From Heterocephalus glaber (taxonomy: Eukaryota > Chordata > Mammalia > Rodentia > Bathyergidae): a stretch of DNA of 64,000 nt. This document shows, one piece after another, positions 1 through 11,798 of the stretch; position 1 is the stretch's first letter, and the number at the start of each line of letters is the position of its first letter. Location of the stretch: positions 2,590,547 to 2,654,546 of the forward strand of contig NW_004624881.1 in NCBI RefSeq assembly GCF_000247695.1, in the 5' to 3' direction. A program made the position numbers and the translations under genes. Below the pieces are notes generated by a model that had not been told where the DNA came from, searched no databases, and saw only the letters and a list, made by a program, of their open reading frames with translations.

Positions 1-180
1 TCAGTGGGTAACAGGGAAATATTGATCAAAGTGTTCAAAGTTTCAACAACACAGAAAGATTAGCCTTCAGTGATCTATTGCACAGGATGGTGAACATACA
101 GTTGCTTTATATATTTTCAGTAGCTGAACAAAGTAGACTTTGAATGTTCACACCTAAAAATGTTAATTAGAATTGATGAT
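1..180 (+). mobile_element. 3' tail of an old LINE-1 (L1M type)
   Basis: The sequence resembles the 3'UTR end of old mammalian LINE-1s (pattern ...aggatggtgaacata... followed by ...gtagactttgaatgttcacacctaaaaatg). It is the paralogue of the L1 tail near 14,960-15,135, so the LINE-1 was present before the segmental duplication. The rest of the element lies outside the window. Confidence 0.55.
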
Positions 181-2093
181 GGATTTGATAATTACTCTCA
201 TTTCAACATTCCACTTTGAAAACACTGAGGATTGAGAAAGCATCTTTTATATGTGCATGATTATTATGTGTAAATAAATACATGCATAAAATTATTCAAA
301 TCAAAATCTAGAAATAAAAATTTCTTAGTGTAAATGACTTGCGCATTATATTTGAAAAAGTCTCATAATAGTATTTTCATTGAAAATTCTAGAATATACT
401 GATGTAGAATTTCATAAATCCATTAATAGAAATCATAAGTTCTAGGTAGAGAGTTAAAACAAAGAAGAACTGGAGTAATTTATAAATTGAGAATGGGAAT
501 TACAAATTAATCTTCTTATTCATTAAAATATCTGGAGGAAAATAAATCTTGACAGAAAAATCTACATAAATCTAAATAAACAGAGAAAATAGGGCAAAAG
601 AAATTCATATTCCAACATTCAGAATTTTTGACATCCTACTTTTGCAACTGTGTCATTTAAATATAAATTTGAAAGAGATCTTGTTTCCTTGAAAGTAGCT
701 ATGAAGATGACCCAGATACTATTATATTTTAAAAAGACATGTAGATATGTTAGTAAGCTTGGTTGGAGGAAATATTTGATGACAAATACAGAAAGTAAAT
801 CAAATTTGCACCTTATATAAATATATAATTGTCACCTATACCTAGATAAAGCTGGAGAACACATGTAGCCTCTTCAGTGATGAAACATTGAAAGTTCCAT
901 CTCAGACATCAGAGGAGGGTGAGCCACATCCAGACCTTCAGCAGGACATGAGCTCTGGATGACAGCAGGTCCATGGGGCCAAACACCACTTGCTTCTGCC
1001 TGGAACAATAAGTATGGAGATACAGGGAGCCTGATGTGCCTGTTGTTCCAATACTGGACTAGGGCTAAATGTGCACTAGAGTCTTGATGCTGAGGTTTTC
1101 CTAGACAGGGCATCTGGACAAAAATCTAGAAAATTTTGGATTCAGTTATTAGACATCAAATTTCCAAAACTGTACTTATTTTAACCTCTAGATTGCAGTA
1201 TTAGCTCTTGGGTGTCAGAAAAATAAAAATGTCTCCATTTTCAATCAATGCACTTGTATCCACTATTTGATGAGTAAAATGTACTACACATGCAAGCATT
1301 ACCTGTCACTCCCCAGGTAAATCCCAGGAGCAATTATATTTTCATCTGTCTCCATCCTACAATCTGATAACTATTTTTCTTCATGCACAAATTTTAGTAA
1401 ATAAAGCATGAGGTTCATCTATTCATTCAGAGCACAGGGAGAAAGCAAAACTTCCAAAATAAAAATTTTGAGAAGTTCACCTCTCTCTATTTACAAAGAT
1501 TTATTTCCAATTGTTTTGTGTATTAATTTTCACTGAGTGAATTGAAAGGGTTTTAGTAGATGCAGCAAAGGGTCCCGTGAGGTTTCTTAGTGTTGATCAC
1601 CCCATCTTGTTCTCAGGCTTGAGTTAATCCCCTGTCTAATCTCATTGTCATTTATCCTGCCCTGAGTGGAAAAGTGAGTGCAAAAGAGCACATTGCAGAC
1701 AGCAGGGTCTTCTCACAGGACCACTCAGTGTGCTTCTCCAGGTTGGTCAGATCCAACAACTGAGGTTATCTCAGCAGCACAGGTGTCTGTTAAGGTGCAA
1801 CACATAACTCACACACTGCTCTTTATGGTACCTGTCTTAGTTTTTATCTCAAAATCACCCCAAACATTTTTGAGACAATTTTCCAATGCACACCAGACTT
1901 CTAATGTTTTGGGAAACATGTATAAGACATACAAGTACTGAAAAAGAAAACTGAGACATAGATTTGTAATTCATGCAGAAATCAAAAATGTACACAGTCA
2001 AATAAATTAGATAACTCAAAGGTATAGATCCCTATTTAAGAACATGTATCAAGCATAAAATAAAATACTGTAAATGATAGTTAATATTTTGTT
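181..2093. other. Non-coding duplicated spacer 3' of the OR14-like pseudogene
   Basis: No gene seen. The sequence is AT-rich and is recognisable only as the paralogue of 15,140-17,048. The short open frames inside it (near 874-1,113 and 1,678-1,941) have no receptor, transposon or other recognisable motif and are taken as chance. Confidence 0.6.
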
Positions 2094-3052
2094 TTAGTCA
2101 AGATAATTCTTGACTGTGAACAGAGAATATCTGTTGAACATTCTTCTCTGACCACCATTGATCTCCCTGTGGTGTACACCATAGATGATGGGGTTCACAA
2201 ATGGGAGCACCATGGTGTAGAACATGGCAGTCAGAGGATTCTTAAAGGATGGTTTCTTTGCAATGGGACTTAAGAGATCTACTGCTCCCAAAGTGACAAC
2301 CAAAAACCAAATGGCCAGCTGCTTGGTACAGGTGGACATGGCTTTGTTAGGGGATTTCACTAAATGGGTCTTAAGAACAGCTGAAAATATATTAATATAT
2401 GACACAAACATAAATGCAAAACACAGTGAGGCAAAGCAAACACACTGCAATGATTACAAATTCAAAATACTGGACATTTGGTGATGAGATCCTCAGAATT
2501 TGAGGAATATCACAGAAATATTGCTGGATCACACTGATCATGGTGAAAGGAAGCGTGAACAAAGCACCTGTGTGGATATCAGAGTAAATCAGACCAGAGC
2601 CCCAGGAGCCAGCTGTGCCCTGAGAGCACAGACTCAGGCTACTGATGACCCCATAGCATAGAGGGTGGCAAACAGCCACATAGCAGTCATAGGACATGAC
2701 TACCAGGAAGGCAAATTCCACAGCCACACACAGTGTGAACAGGAAAATCTGTGAAGAACACTATCTGGGAGATCATCTTACTGCCCATCATAGAATTCAC
2801 TACAGCTTTGGGAATAATAACTTAGATCCTGCTGTGGTCCCCAAGGGCTACATTGCTTATAAAAAAGCACATGGGAGAGTACAGATGTGTGCCTGTCATG
2901 ATGACTGTGACAGTCACAAGATTCTCTGTTGGTGCTCCCAAATTAATCACAAAGAACAGCTTTCCCAAGCTCAGAGATGGAGAGTCATGTCCTCTGTAAC
3001 CATGAAAGTCTCCTGGTCCTTTCTTCATACAGGAAAAGATAAGGTTCAGTAG
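2094..3052 (-). pseudogene. Olfactory receptor pseudogene, OR14-like (frameshifted)
   Basis: A class A GPCR of the odorant-receptor family, normally a seven-helix protein in olfactory cilia. The reading frame is spread over three frames: about 3,028-2,822 (loop 1/TM2 region with SPMCFFISNVAL), 2,727-2,392 (MSYDCYVAVCHPL, the DRY-box region with R changed to C, then QQYFCDIPQ of extracellular loop 2) and 2,450-2,094 (FVSYINIFS, KAMSTCTKQLAI, FVNPIIY and stop). One frameshift lies near 2,770 (a one-base loss against the paralogue at 17.0-18.0 kb) and another near 2,400-2,450. The N-terminus is poorly preserved. It pairs with the copy at 17,049-17,993 and is clearly dead. Assignment to OR14 rests on overall likeness, not on a search. 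Confidence 0.88.
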
Positions 3053-3229
3053 GAATTTTTAATGCATAGGTTCCTCAGAAAGCTTAGCTGTCCTGTGTCT
3101 TGGTCTCTTTTGTGCTCAGCATAGCACAGTACCTGTGGGGAATACTTTATTTTTCAAATGTATTTTAGCAAACAGTTCTGAGGTCAAAGTCCATGGCTGG
3201 GGCCTTGGTGCTGGTGAGTGGCTGATGGG

Positions 3230-3345
3230 AGAAAAAGCAGTGGGAAGAAGAGAGGAGAGGAGAGGAGGGGAGAGGAGCAGAAAGAATGGGAGAGGAGGCA
3301 AGGGAAGGGGAGTGGAGAGGAAAGGAGAAAAGAGAAGAGAACTGG
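3230..3345 (+). repeat. Polypurine (GGAGA/GGAA) low-complexity tract
   Basis: About 110 bases almost wholly of A and G (aggagaggagaggaggggag and variants). Simple low-complexity sequence; the open frames across it are artefacts of the composition. Confidence 0.85.
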
Positions 3346-6058
3346 TGAAGACCTCAGCTTGGTCTATTTAAACGACACTCTCTTTGGATGAACATTTGAT
3401 TCTTTGTTAGTCTTTTTGGAGGATTTTACCCATAAATTATTTAACTCTCACCAGGCCCCACATCCATAGGTTCTGTCATCTCCTGTTACCATTACACTGG
3501 GGAGTGGGACACACAAATTTTGGAGCATGGACTGCATACAAGCCTCAGCATCAAGTTAGAAGGAAGCATTTTCCTGATCTTAAAGATTCTCTGGTTTATG
3601 TCTAGTGAGTTTCATCGATGTAGAAAGCACAATGTCTCATCCTTTATGGTTAGGTTTTTATTTTCACATACTCAAATTGCTAACTTTAGTTTAGCACTGG
3701 GGAGATCCTACATTGATGGCTTTATGAGTAAATTACACCAGAAATTGAATAAGAAAACCAAATGAAAGTTAATGCAATAATTTAGAGACAAATTCACATC
3801 CCCAATCTGATAATCTTCAGTAGCATTCAAATGTATCTTAGACTCTGATAATGGAGCCTGAGAAATGGATATTACTAGTGCTTCCCTAAAGGTGGAAATG
3901 AAGGCCCAAGGCATCCCACAGGGAGCTCCCTTCTGCCTCCCCAGGATCCCTTTCATCTGAGGGATGTAATTACCCACTGTTCATATGGGAAAGTCCATGG
4001 GACAATGACTCAAAAGAGACTTGATTAGTACCATTTTCACTCCATGGTTAAATGAAATTGATTATTTTTCTATAACTCTTAATTTGCATGAAGAATAATT
4101 TAGCACATATAAGGGGGTATCTTTTTAAAAAATACTCCTACACTGGTTTTGAGTAAATGTAAATAAAATTAACATAAGATATCTATTTCAAACATTGGAT
4201 GCTATCGCTAAATCTATTGCAAAGACCACAGTTGCCCAGAGAGCTCCAATTCTTCTGCTAAATTTGTTTTTGATAACACGACTTTTTTGCTTTATTCCTT
4301 ACATGAACTAGGCACAATGAGGTGGCACCCAACACCTCCTGCTGTAGCTGGATAAATACATCCAGTGTGGTAGAATCTCTGCTGAAAGAAACCAGCACCC
4401 CAGCTACTTATGTCATCAATGCAAATCCTTCTTCTGGCTCATTCAGGGTGTGTTTCCATGTGCTTGGTAGATTTATGAATGCTCTTGCTGAGTGTGCTCA
4501 GTCACTTAGCTATTCCCTCCCACTAGGCATTCTAATTGTCTTCTCTTGTGCCCTGTTTCTCTAGGTGTTGCATGCTCATATATCTGGGACATGTAGGTGG
4601 TCTCACCTTGGTTAGAATAGCGAACAAAATAAGAATGTAAAGAATCACCCAACTAACTGGACATTATCAATTGTAAATTCCATACTTGAACCAAATACAT
4701 AAATTATCATGGTATCAAATAGTGGCATCCATGCTCAAGGATTTTCCCATTCTTTGAAGTGTGATACTGACTGTGTCAGGAGACACTTAGAGGTTTAGTG
4801 AAGTACATTTCTGGGTGTGTCAGGTTCACGGAGACATGACCTAAAGGTCTATATTGAGTCTGGAACCTCTTCCTCTCTTGTGGTGTTTCCTGTTTTTGTT
4901 TTTGTTTTTTTTCCATGTCTTTGACATCCCTATCTTACAGCCAGATGACCAAGGACTGAATTCTTTGAATCCAAGAGCAAAATTTAACCTCTAATCATTT
5001 AAGTTGTGGGGAGATATTTATTGGCATAGATGAGAAACCTGACCAATTTATGTTATAGGGACCAGGAGTAGGGACAGCCCAAACTTTCTGCAACTCACAT
5101 GTTATAACTATTTTCCCTGGATGCCAGGCATGGAGTTAGAAGACATATTGAATGTGCTCATGAACATAAAATACATTTTTAAAAGATCAAGCATAAAGGA
5201 CCAACCTGAAAATGTAATAAATATTTAACTTAAAAAAGAGACAAAAAATGGGGAAAATATCAACAATGCATGCAGTATAAGTAAAATTTAGTGATTTCCA
5301 CACATATATGATTACAAGTTGGAAAGTCAATAATATATACATATGAAATAAAAGACAGTAGAATCCTTACATAAATAGGTTAATATGCTGGGATAATAAT
5401 TTTTTGATTAATTGATTAATTAAAACATTGAGTGACTCAATCAATTACAAAACCTTTGGCTTTGTCAAAGTGAAACTTTACCAGAAATATGAATCTGTGA
5501 AGCAAGGTATTGGTAGTTCACTCATGTTATTAGTTCATGGCATTACACACAGCCTGGTGACAACTGCCCCTGTGCTATGTGTAGTGCACATTTCTTGCCT
5601 GTATCATTCCACAATGTCATGATAGCTTTACAGACAGTTTCTTTTTGGCTAAAACAGGTAGAAAAAGGACTACATCATAAAATTTGTTTTAGGTTGGCAG
5701 TGAACTTCAATAGCAGGATAAGTCAGGAATCACTTAACTGTCCTAAATTTTAGTCATTTAAAATGCAAAATGAGAATAATACTTGGTTTTTTTGAAAATT
5801 GGAAGACTATAAAAATTAGTAATATATTTGAAATGTCAAGCCTGAAATGAGTAAGCATAACTTTTATTACATAAGAAGCAATAGTGACATGTAAATATTT
5901 TTCTAAGTCTAGCCAAATCATACTGAGTTCAGTACTTCAGGAATCATTGCCTGTGTTTCACTGAATTCCTTATTTGTGCACTAAACCATGTCCTGATGTT
6001 TTACTCTAGTAGATCTTCTGATTGCCTGCAGTGCACAAGTCAGATAAATGCTATTAAA
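3346..6058. other. Intergenic, nothing recognised
   Basis: AT-rich DNA with no gene, SINE body or LINE open frame that I can identify. Short chance open frames only (for example 4,322-4,564), without recognisable motifs. Old, unrecognisable repeats are likely but not shown. Confidence 0.5.
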
Positions 6059-6059
6059 C

Positions 6060-6140
6060 ATTATATAAAAATATATTCATATATATATGTATTCTTATTT
6101 ACACAAACTTGAAAAAAAAAATATATATATATACATATAT
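6060..6140 (+). repeat. AT-rich simple repeat
   Basis: Runs of TATA/ATAT with an A9 stretch in the middle, directly before the 154-bp tandem duplication. The same short cassette (atatattcttattta(t/c)a) borders both, which may have helped the duplication arise. Confidence 0.75.
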
Positions 6141-6446
6141 ATATTCTTATTTATACAAACTGCCAGAACAGTGTGTATTCAAAAATGTTGCATAAAAGTA
6201 AATTAGGAATTAATCATCTTCTCTGTATTAGGAGGGAGGGGAATGTGAGGTTAGTGTTTCCTGAGTACAGAATTTCAGTTAGGAGTACAAATATATATTC
6301 TTATTTATACAAACTGCCAGAACAGTGTGTATTCAAAAATGTTGCATAAAAGTAAATTAGGAATTAATAATCTTCTCTGTATTAGGAGGGAGGGGAATGT
6401 GAGGTTAGTGTTTCCTGAGTACAGAATTTCAATTGGGAGGATGAAA
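6139..6446 (+). repeat. Nearly identical 154-bp tandem duplication
   Basis: The segment from 'attcttatttatacaaactg' at 6,143 is repeated from 6,297 with a period of 154 bases through 'cctgagtacagaatttca'. Only a few differences are visible (for example aatcat/aataat and cagttaggag/caattgggag), so the duplication is recent compared with the surrounding decayed repeats. No coding meaning is apparent. Confidence 0.92.
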
Positions 6447-7080
6447 AATTTTGGAAAGGAAGAAGTATGTGGATGTCTCTGGTACAAATCTCCAAATGTT
6501 GCAAAGTGTGTGTTTAAAAACAATTTCCCATAACCTAGAATAAGTATCATCAATGGAATGATACAATACATTAGGAATTCAATAGTGTGATATTGTTGGG
6601 ACTGTGAAACATTGACATTTTTCATAAACTGGAATTGGAAAAGTAAAATATTACATAGAATGAGCTATGCATTTGAGTTACAGATTTCCTGGAGTCTCTG
6701 CCACATGAGGCCATCTGTCACAGTGGTCATCCATGGGCAGCATGGAGGATAAGATTACTGGGAGATGAGACTTGGTTCAGTCAGCAGGCTCCCCAGAGGG
6801 ACCTCCTTTTAGGACTCTAAATGGCTCAATGCAAGAGATGTGATGCACATAAAATGATAAATATCATCACAACTAAGTTGAGTGTGTGTCTAAAGTGCTT
6901 GTTGATGCTCTTTGAGCCCGATTTTCTTTTTGTGATAATGTGCCATTTGTACAATTACAGGTGGCAACCACTGGAATAGCCAGAGTGGGTGTAGACCCTC
7001 CCATAGTCCTTACAGCACCAGGAGTTGAAGTTAAATTTTGTCTGTATGTGTGGTGCCATTAGAGGAAAGAGGTGATCTTG
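6447..7080. other. Intergenic, nothing recognised
   Basis: No recognisable gene or SINE. The right part (from about 7,000) may already belong to the minus-strand retroviral remnant described at 7,080-9,130. Confidence 0.4.
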
Positions 7081-7399
7081 GATTTTTCCACTATACCTAA
7101 GACAGGTGAGTTAAGAACATGAGCCCCATAAACCATGTGCCTTATTTGAGGTGTATATGTCAGCAAACTCAGAAAGATAAGGAGCCCTTCTACCTTTGTA
7201 ATTTTGGGGTTGCATGTGACTTACATGATCTTTGTAAGAAACAGGTTTTTAGAAGTGAAGAGAATTCTTCTTTGAAGCATCTGTTCAGCTTGAGTGATGA
7301 ATTGTTTGTTTGTTTTTTGTCCATTTGTAAAAGCTCAGGAATCACAATTTCAAAAATTTAAAGAAAACAGTTCCTTAGATACTTGTTTGTGAGGGAGCT

Positions 7400-7720
7400 C
7401 AACTTCCATATCCCCCCTTTTTATTTTAATAAATGGGGCCTCAGGAGCTCATTGGCTTTTCTTACAATGGCTTGTCTTGTAAGGTTGTGAGTAATATTGG
7501 TTACATGCTTAACATTTCAGAGTAGGGGGAAAATTTGTAAGAAAATTGGCATCGCCTTCCATTAGTGAGCTAGGGTACATATGAAAGAGCATCTCATCAT
7601 ATTTATTATGAACAAGGGGAGTTTTACTTACTTGTTGAGTCTCCACCACATAGGCTGAATCAGTGACTATATTGAGAGGGTGAATCAGGGAACTGTTATT
7701 TTTTTAATCAATTAAGATTG
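7400..7720 (-). pseudogene. ERV pol remnant (RNase H domain)
   Basis: Reading the minus strand leftward from about 7,700 gives NIVTDSAYVVETQQ, which contains the TDSxYV signature of retroviral RNase H, followed by a recognisable but stop-ridden continuation. No restored frame is offered. It lies downstream of the gag fragment in the same orientation, consistent with one decayed provirus. Confidence 0.6.
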
Positions 7721-8104
7721 TCTTAGAAGTTAAACTGTTAACAGGTAAAAATTATAAAGTTTACAGAGAGAATTTGAGATCAAGGACAACATAGCACATT
7801 ATCATAACAGTCATGATGATATTATTGTATTAAATTGTATGAAGAAATTTTTCCCAAAATTGTAATATTGCAATAAAATATCACCCAAAAATAATGCATC
7901 TGTTCAGAGATGTATTTTATTTGATACTGTTTGGACCATATAATGTTTGAGGATTTTTTAAGATTGTAGCATAAATATTTAATATATATGTAATAATCAT
8001 TTAAGCATAAGTTTGAAAAAGTATCTGTATCTTTGAAGACCTGTGCATTTTGGAAACAATATTTAATATACTTAATACATGATAAAGCTAGCAATAATGA
8101 GTGT

Positions 8105-8520
8105 CACAAATTAGGCTGGAACTGCCCCAGGAGGCAGTTTTGCCTTATTTTTGTCATAGATCTGCCTGGGTGCCTCTACTACTCATGCAGAAAAGCTCAT
8201 GCTTACTATTAATTGTAGAAATGAGAGTTGTAGCCTGTGTCAACCAGAGAGGGGAGCTGAGATGTGGGGAGCAGTGACCCATGAGAGTTAGGGCTGTAGC
8301 CCCTCATCTTCCTTGAGCAACAAGGAGCTTTCAGAAGAAATAGTCTGAGCTCCACCAAACCAACAAGCAAACATTCATATTTCTTTTTATGAACTGCATT
8401 CACCACAAGCTTTTCTTATCTTATGGCCTCCTTTATATATTTTCCTCTATCCTACTTACAATAAACTTTGTGTAACAAACTTGGTTTTGTCTGCTTGGAC
8501 TTTAATGTGTCCCTCTGTCC
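8105..8520 (+). mobile_element. Possible solo LTR (plus strand)
   Basis: The segment ends with an AATAAA signal (near 8,460, 'acttacaataaactttgtgt') followed by a T/G/C-rich stretch ending near 'gtccctctgtccctgtttt', as in the R/U5 part of a retroviral LTR. Boundaries and target duplication were not found, so this is tentative. It lies inside the minus-strand ERV remnant. Confidence 0.35.
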
Positions 8521-8829
8521 CTGTTTTCCCTCTGGTCTCTGACTGTTCCATTTTTAAACTTGAATGGCTGCCATCTGACTTTCATGTTACCTTGATGCAG
8601 TGCTCTTACAGCTAGCAGAAAGCAGAGAGAAGAGCAAATTAACCCAATAATTGTAATTTAAGAAGTTATAATGCACAGGAAATGTGTTCTCTATATTAAA
8701 AATACTAACTTGAGTTGGTAGCCAAAATTAAATTTATCAAGTAGCTAAGATTTCTAAGTACAGGCTCTTCTTCGGAATCTTGGTTTGCTCTCACAACAGA
8801 GCAGTAGTATTTTAGGGTTGACTCCAGTT

Positions 8830-9084
8830 TTACTGGGGCTGAGGGAGTTGGGCCTTTCTGCTTTTTACAAAATGGTTACCCTCATTATCAAATTTGGAGC
8901 AGTACTGATTAGCCCAGTGTTGTCTTTTTTTACATTTAGGATATTTTTGATTTGGTTCATTCTCTTTATCTTGGTTATTGTCATCATAATCCTTTAAAAA
9001 TGCCTCCCTTTTGCCACATTTATAACATTTTTGAGGCTTTAAACAGCAGCAAGAACTGTGACATATAAACCTCAGTTCCAACAT
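8830..9084 (-). pseudogene. ERV gag remnant, nucleocapsid zinc knuckles
   Basis: An 84-codon open stretch shows two CCHC-type knuckle remnants: CYKCGKREAFLKDY, where the His and last Cys positions have changed, and CKKRQHWANQYC with a following SKFDNEGN segment as in class II ERV nucleocapsids. Such knuckles bind the packaging signal of viral RNA. The flanking gag is not preserved. Old, non-functional copy. Confidence 0.75.
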
Positions 9085-9130
9085 TTTGCTAAGCCTTAAT
9101 CATTTTAGTAATTCTTATAAAAATTTTAAG

Positions 9131-10896
9131 GGCTTCTGGGACTCACAATCAGCACTGGGACTTTTACATGCTAGATGAAGAATGTCTTCATAATTAAGAG
9201 GAAGTATCTATAGATTTCTTGAAATTTTATTTTTAAACTTTTTAAATTTTTGCTCTTATATGAGGTTATTTGTTCACTGTGTCTGTTTTAATTTTTCTTG
9301 CATCAGTTTCAGTGTTCTTAAAACAACACTCTCTGGTATTCTATGGCTTCTGCATGGACCTACTACTTAGGCAGAGCTGGCCACTCAAAAATGGGGTGGG
9401 ATATGTCTCTCTCTCTCCTAGGACCTGTTACATGCAAGTGTGGAATTTTCCAGATGAGCCCCAGATTGTAAAATATAAATTTTTTTCTAGACCCAAATTG
9501 GATTTCAGAAGCTGCAAAAGAAATCCATGATTTCTATTTTTTAAGACTGATGTTTGTAGGCACACCAACATTGAAAAATTATAAGGTTTTTATTTTTAAT
9601 TCATAAGAATCTGTACCAGAAATATACTGTTTTGTCTCATTCTTATGTTTGTTCCTTGAATTCCAATGAAAAAACTTCTAATTGTTACATATAGCAAATA
9701 ACAAGCATTGCATATATAAAACCAATTTTGATATCATTTTGATGAGCTAACAACCAGAAAGGAAACATCACCAAGTTTAAAGGCATCTTTACTTTTACCA
9801 ACTGATTTAACTTAGCCCACTGTTAGGCTATGTAAGCCAAAAGGCACTAGGCTAATATCATGAGTGTCTATCATATATCAACTTGGAGGGTAAGATAAAC
9901 CTGAAAGTTAACACACACACTAGAAAGCATATATATTAGCCTAAATCACATATAATTTTTATGTTATCAAACTGTAAGGCTTTTTATGCATTATTTCTCT
10001 TTAAGTCTATTAGTTTTTGTTCTGTAACAAGTTTCATTTTAGCTCATTCACTTAAGATCCAGAAGTGTATAAGGTCAAAAATGAAGGAAAAACTAAAATT
10101 TATGAGAGCTCAAAATTTTTCATGAAGCAGCTTCAGTTACCTTATCAGTTATTAAAAAAGATTAATAGTTGATGAACAAACAAGATCACAAAGAGAACAC
10201 ATAAACAGATTTAATCAGAGTGCAGTCTCAGGTGTCTTTCCCATGGCTTTGAGTATTTGTAATAATACTGATAGGAGTTTTCATTTTTAGGAGATGTTGT
10301 AAGTGTTGCTCACATTGTTTTTCCTTCTTAAAGTTTGACTCACATCACAGGCAAAGCAAGAGAAATGACAGTAAAAGAGCAAAGTCAAACCAAAGGAACC
10401 ACCTCACTTAACAACTGGACAGTTAGAAAACCTTGACCTCCCTTAGGCTTCCTAAGCTATTTTACAGATGCCTATGTTCCCTTCCCTGAATGAAGAGAGG
10501 ACACCTTCTTTCTCTTTTCCAAAGTTTTGCAGGCTGGCCCTCAACACTCATCTGCAGCAGCAGGCTTTCCTCACACAGGGCAGCACTTGTTGCAGTGAGC
10601 GACTGACAGCAGCATGGAGGATGAAAAGATTACTCAGACACAAAACTCACTTCAGTAATAGAAGGGCCTAGAAAAGCTGATTCTCCACCCACAGTGCCCA
10701 CCCATCAGGGAGACTCTGGGAGAAGGAAGAGCCACCAAGCTGAGAATGCTTTGAATTTTATTTAGAATCTCAGTGTAAGAGTAAGAGCACAGAAAAGCAG
10801 CTTGGCCCAGGAGCTCTCTCAATGTGGGGCAGTTTTTCTTGGAGAACAGAGAAGGACATGGCCAGACACAACATGCTTTACTGATCTAAGCTTCTT
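9131..10896. other. Intergenic, nothing recognised
   Basis: AT-rich sequence with no gene or family that I can name. The open frames at 9,270-9,530 and 10,468-10,671 carry no recognisable motif. Confidence 0.45.
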
Positions 10897-11100
10897 GTTT
10901 AACCATTCAATACTCACACAGTCTGTGTGGCATTGCCCCAAAGTTTAACCATTCACTCCACACAAAGCCAGCATGCCTTTTATTCTGGTTTAATTATTTG
11001 TGTTTTTGCCCTGTATTTGACCATTCCCTCCATACAGAGCATGTGCACTTTTGTCCCACAGTTTAACCATTCAGTTAATCAGTCACTCTTGACCAGGTCT
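10897..11100 (+). repeat. Degenerate ~45-bp minisatellite
   Basis: Units starting 'gtttaaccattcantcc' or close variants begin at about 10,897, 10,943, 10,988, 11,015 and 11,061, that is, spacings of 46, 45, 27 and 46. The third unit is truncated. Unit similarity is partial, so the array is old. Confidence 0.7.
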
Positions 11101-11234
11101 CACAGCCTTCTACTCACTTCATGTCTCCTATGGCTAATCAATCAGATTCAAACCAAAGAAATGTAGAGTTTCTCCCTATATTTGGATATAAATATTTTTT
11201 AGTAGATAATCTAGGGAAAATGGAACAGAATTTC

Positions 11235-11600
11235 TCAGAGAGCATGCATTAGTCATCTTCTTCACCACTGGACCATATACCCAACACCCACAACTTAGAG
11301 AGAGAGTATTTCTTTTTAGCTCATGGCTTTTAGCTGACTCTGTCCACAGTGAGCTGATGCATGCAATCGAGGGGAAAGCAGAAGCAATAGCAGAGGAAAG
11401 GATGGACCCCATGCAGGCAGCAGGCAGGAGGAAGAGATTCCACCCTAGCAGCTCATCCCCCAGCAACCTCCTCCATTCAGGCAGCCTCCTAACAGCACAG
11501 TGAGCTCCTGAGCTCCTCAGTGAGTGAACCCACTCTGAGTGCAGGAGTGAGACCTGTCATCACCAAAGTCAGGAGGCTATGAGGGGCATTTTAGGTCTGA
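11235..11600 (+). repeat. Unclassified old interspersed repeat (family R1, copy 1)
   Basis: Shares a skeleton with 21,310-21,640, 56,440-56,830 and 59,735-60,130: a 'tttagctca' region, then 'gcagaagcaatagcagagga', 'gcaggaggaag', and a C-rich stretch of the 'cctccaa/cctcctaa' type. I cannot name the family; it could be an old LTR or DNA transposon. Confidence 0.4.
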
Positions 11601-11755
11601 ACCACAGTGGAGGTCATGATGTGGTTACAGATCTGTGACACAGCTAGTGAGAGCTGGATGAGCCCACAGCACAGGGCACACTGTTCCTGTGTGAACTGAG
11701 TGAAAAGCCTGCACTAGGAACTGAAAGAATCACCAAGGAGCCACTGTTAACCACA

Positions 11756-11760
<5 letters not shown>

Positions 11761-11797
<37 letters not shown>
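11761..11797 (+). repeat. (GT)n microsatellite
   Basis: Eighteen uninterrupted GT repeats. Confidence 0.98.

Positions 11798-11798
<1 letters not shown>

Larger units (their letters stand above)
1..3052. repeat. Segmental duplication, copy 1 (OR14-like unit)
   Basis: This stretch matches about 14,985-18,020 in the same order and orientation, with an offset of about 15.0 kb at the left end and 14.95 kb at the receptor stop codon. Landmarks shared by eye: the LINE-1 tail near 1-180, 'cctatacctagataaagctg' near 836 and 15,834, 'ccatggggccaaacaccact' near 972 and 15,972, the segment at 1,600-1,790 against 16,548-16,740, and the receptor. Many substitutions and small indels separate the copies, so the duplication is old. 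The left boundary is cut by the window edge. Confidence 0.85.
7080..9130 (-). mobile_element. Degraded class II (betaretrovirus-like) endogenous retrovirus
   Basis: On the minus strand, gag nucleocapsid sequence (about 9,084-8,830) is followed in the expected order by RNase H-like pol sequence (about 7,720-7,400). Spacing between them is shorter than in a complete provirus, so protease and most of reverse transcriptase are lost or unrecognisable, and an LTR-like segment of the other orientation (8,105-8,520) sits between. Many stops and frameshifts; no open gene survives. Class assignment rests on the paired zinc knuckles and the surrounding residues. Confidence 0.68.

Noticed and set aside
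3135..3371. Charged open frame rich in Gly, Glu, Arg and Lys
   Set aside because: Product of the GGAGA/GGAA purine tract only.
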